Origin: Ophiocordyceps camponoti-saundersi (nom. inval.)
Taxonomy: Eukaryota; Ascomycota; Sordariomycetes; Hypocreales; Ophiocordycipitaceae
NCBI GenBank assembly: GCA_003339415.1
Contig: PDHQ01000382.1
Coordinates: 1 to 27,388, forward strand
Direction: 5' to 3'
Length of the DNA stretch: 27,388 nt
Of this stretch, positions 27,352 to 27,388 are shown one piece after another (the stretch's first letter is position 1; every line of letters begins with the position of its first letter). The notes below the pieces were generated by a model. The model saw nothing but the letters and a program-made list of their open reading frames with translations, did not search any database and was not told where the DNA came from. Both the position numbers and the translations under genes were made by a program.

Positions 27352-27388
27352 CGAGGGTGTGTGTAGTCAGACGCATAACAATAGAGGA
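27352..27388. other. Unmutated flank at the window edge
   Basis: These 37 bases contain GTGTGTGTAGTCAG and GCATAACAA: at least three TpG and three CpA. In the preceding sequence such dinucleotides occur about once per 100 bases and mainly as TGC or GCA. This is the only stretch that looks untouched by RIP. It is too short to assign to a gene. Confidence 0.6.

Noticed and set aside
27331..27388. Telomere or subtelomere end from the G-rich and GTGTGT sequence
   Set aside because: No TTAGGG-type repeats are present; a pure G run and one short GT stretch do not make a telomere.
1..27388. Mitochondrial or plastid origin suggested by AT richness
   Set aside because: CpG is frequent while CpA/TpG is missing, a spliceosomal-type intron is present, and no organelle genes or tRNAs were seen.

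Overview
This window looks like a silenced, AT-rich island in the genome of a filamentous ascomycete (Pezizomycotina-type fungus). Along almost its whole length CpA and TpG are nearly missing and TpA is in large excess, while CpG stays common. For example, positions 601-660 hold no CA, no TG, eight TA and two CG. That is the footprint of repeat-induced point mutation (RIP: C-to-T in CpA on either strand), not of CpG deamination or plain AT richness. RIP turns CAA, CAG and TGG into TAA or TAG, so former genes are peppered with these two stops while TGA is almost absent. I found no intact protein-coding gene and no tRNA or rRNA gene.

Layout. 1-360: low-complexity DNA ending in an 82-base poly(A) run. 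482-3097: one forward reading frame of about 870 codons, readable throughout in a single frame except for TAA/TAG. 3297-4370: short tandem repeats, a degraded ORF with an in-frame 36-codon repeat, and the first copy of repeat family A. 4.4-6.2 kb: poorly resolved AT-rich DNA with one weak ORF trace. 6.2-15.1 kb: a head-to-tail cluster of five related units (family B), two of them full length (about 2.7 and 2.9 kb), with TA runs, GA runs and a 27/53-bp purine minisatellite. 15.3-16.4 kb: a second family A copy with attached ORF tail, then a partial copy. 16.6-20.3 kb: three degraded genes (+, -, +), the first two converging on a perfect A/T inverted repeat; the third keeps a frame-consistent fungal intron. 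20.4-23.2 kb: family A copy 3, a degraded forward ORF, a minus-strand Ty1/Copia integrase fragment and a partial family A copy. 23.9-27.3 kb: a mosaic of short direct repeats dominated by about 20 same-direction copies of a 21-bp motif that resembles a pogo/Fot1-type terminal repeat.

The last 37 bases, beyond a 21-base G run, are rich in TG and CA and seem to be unmutated DNA, so the right end probably marks the island boundary. Nothing here need be expressed now: the window reads as nested, RIP-inactivated mobile elements and their cargo. Only the Copia integrase could be assigned to a family from sequence alone; the other ORF remnants are described but unnamed. All coordinates for degraded features are approximate because they were read by eye.
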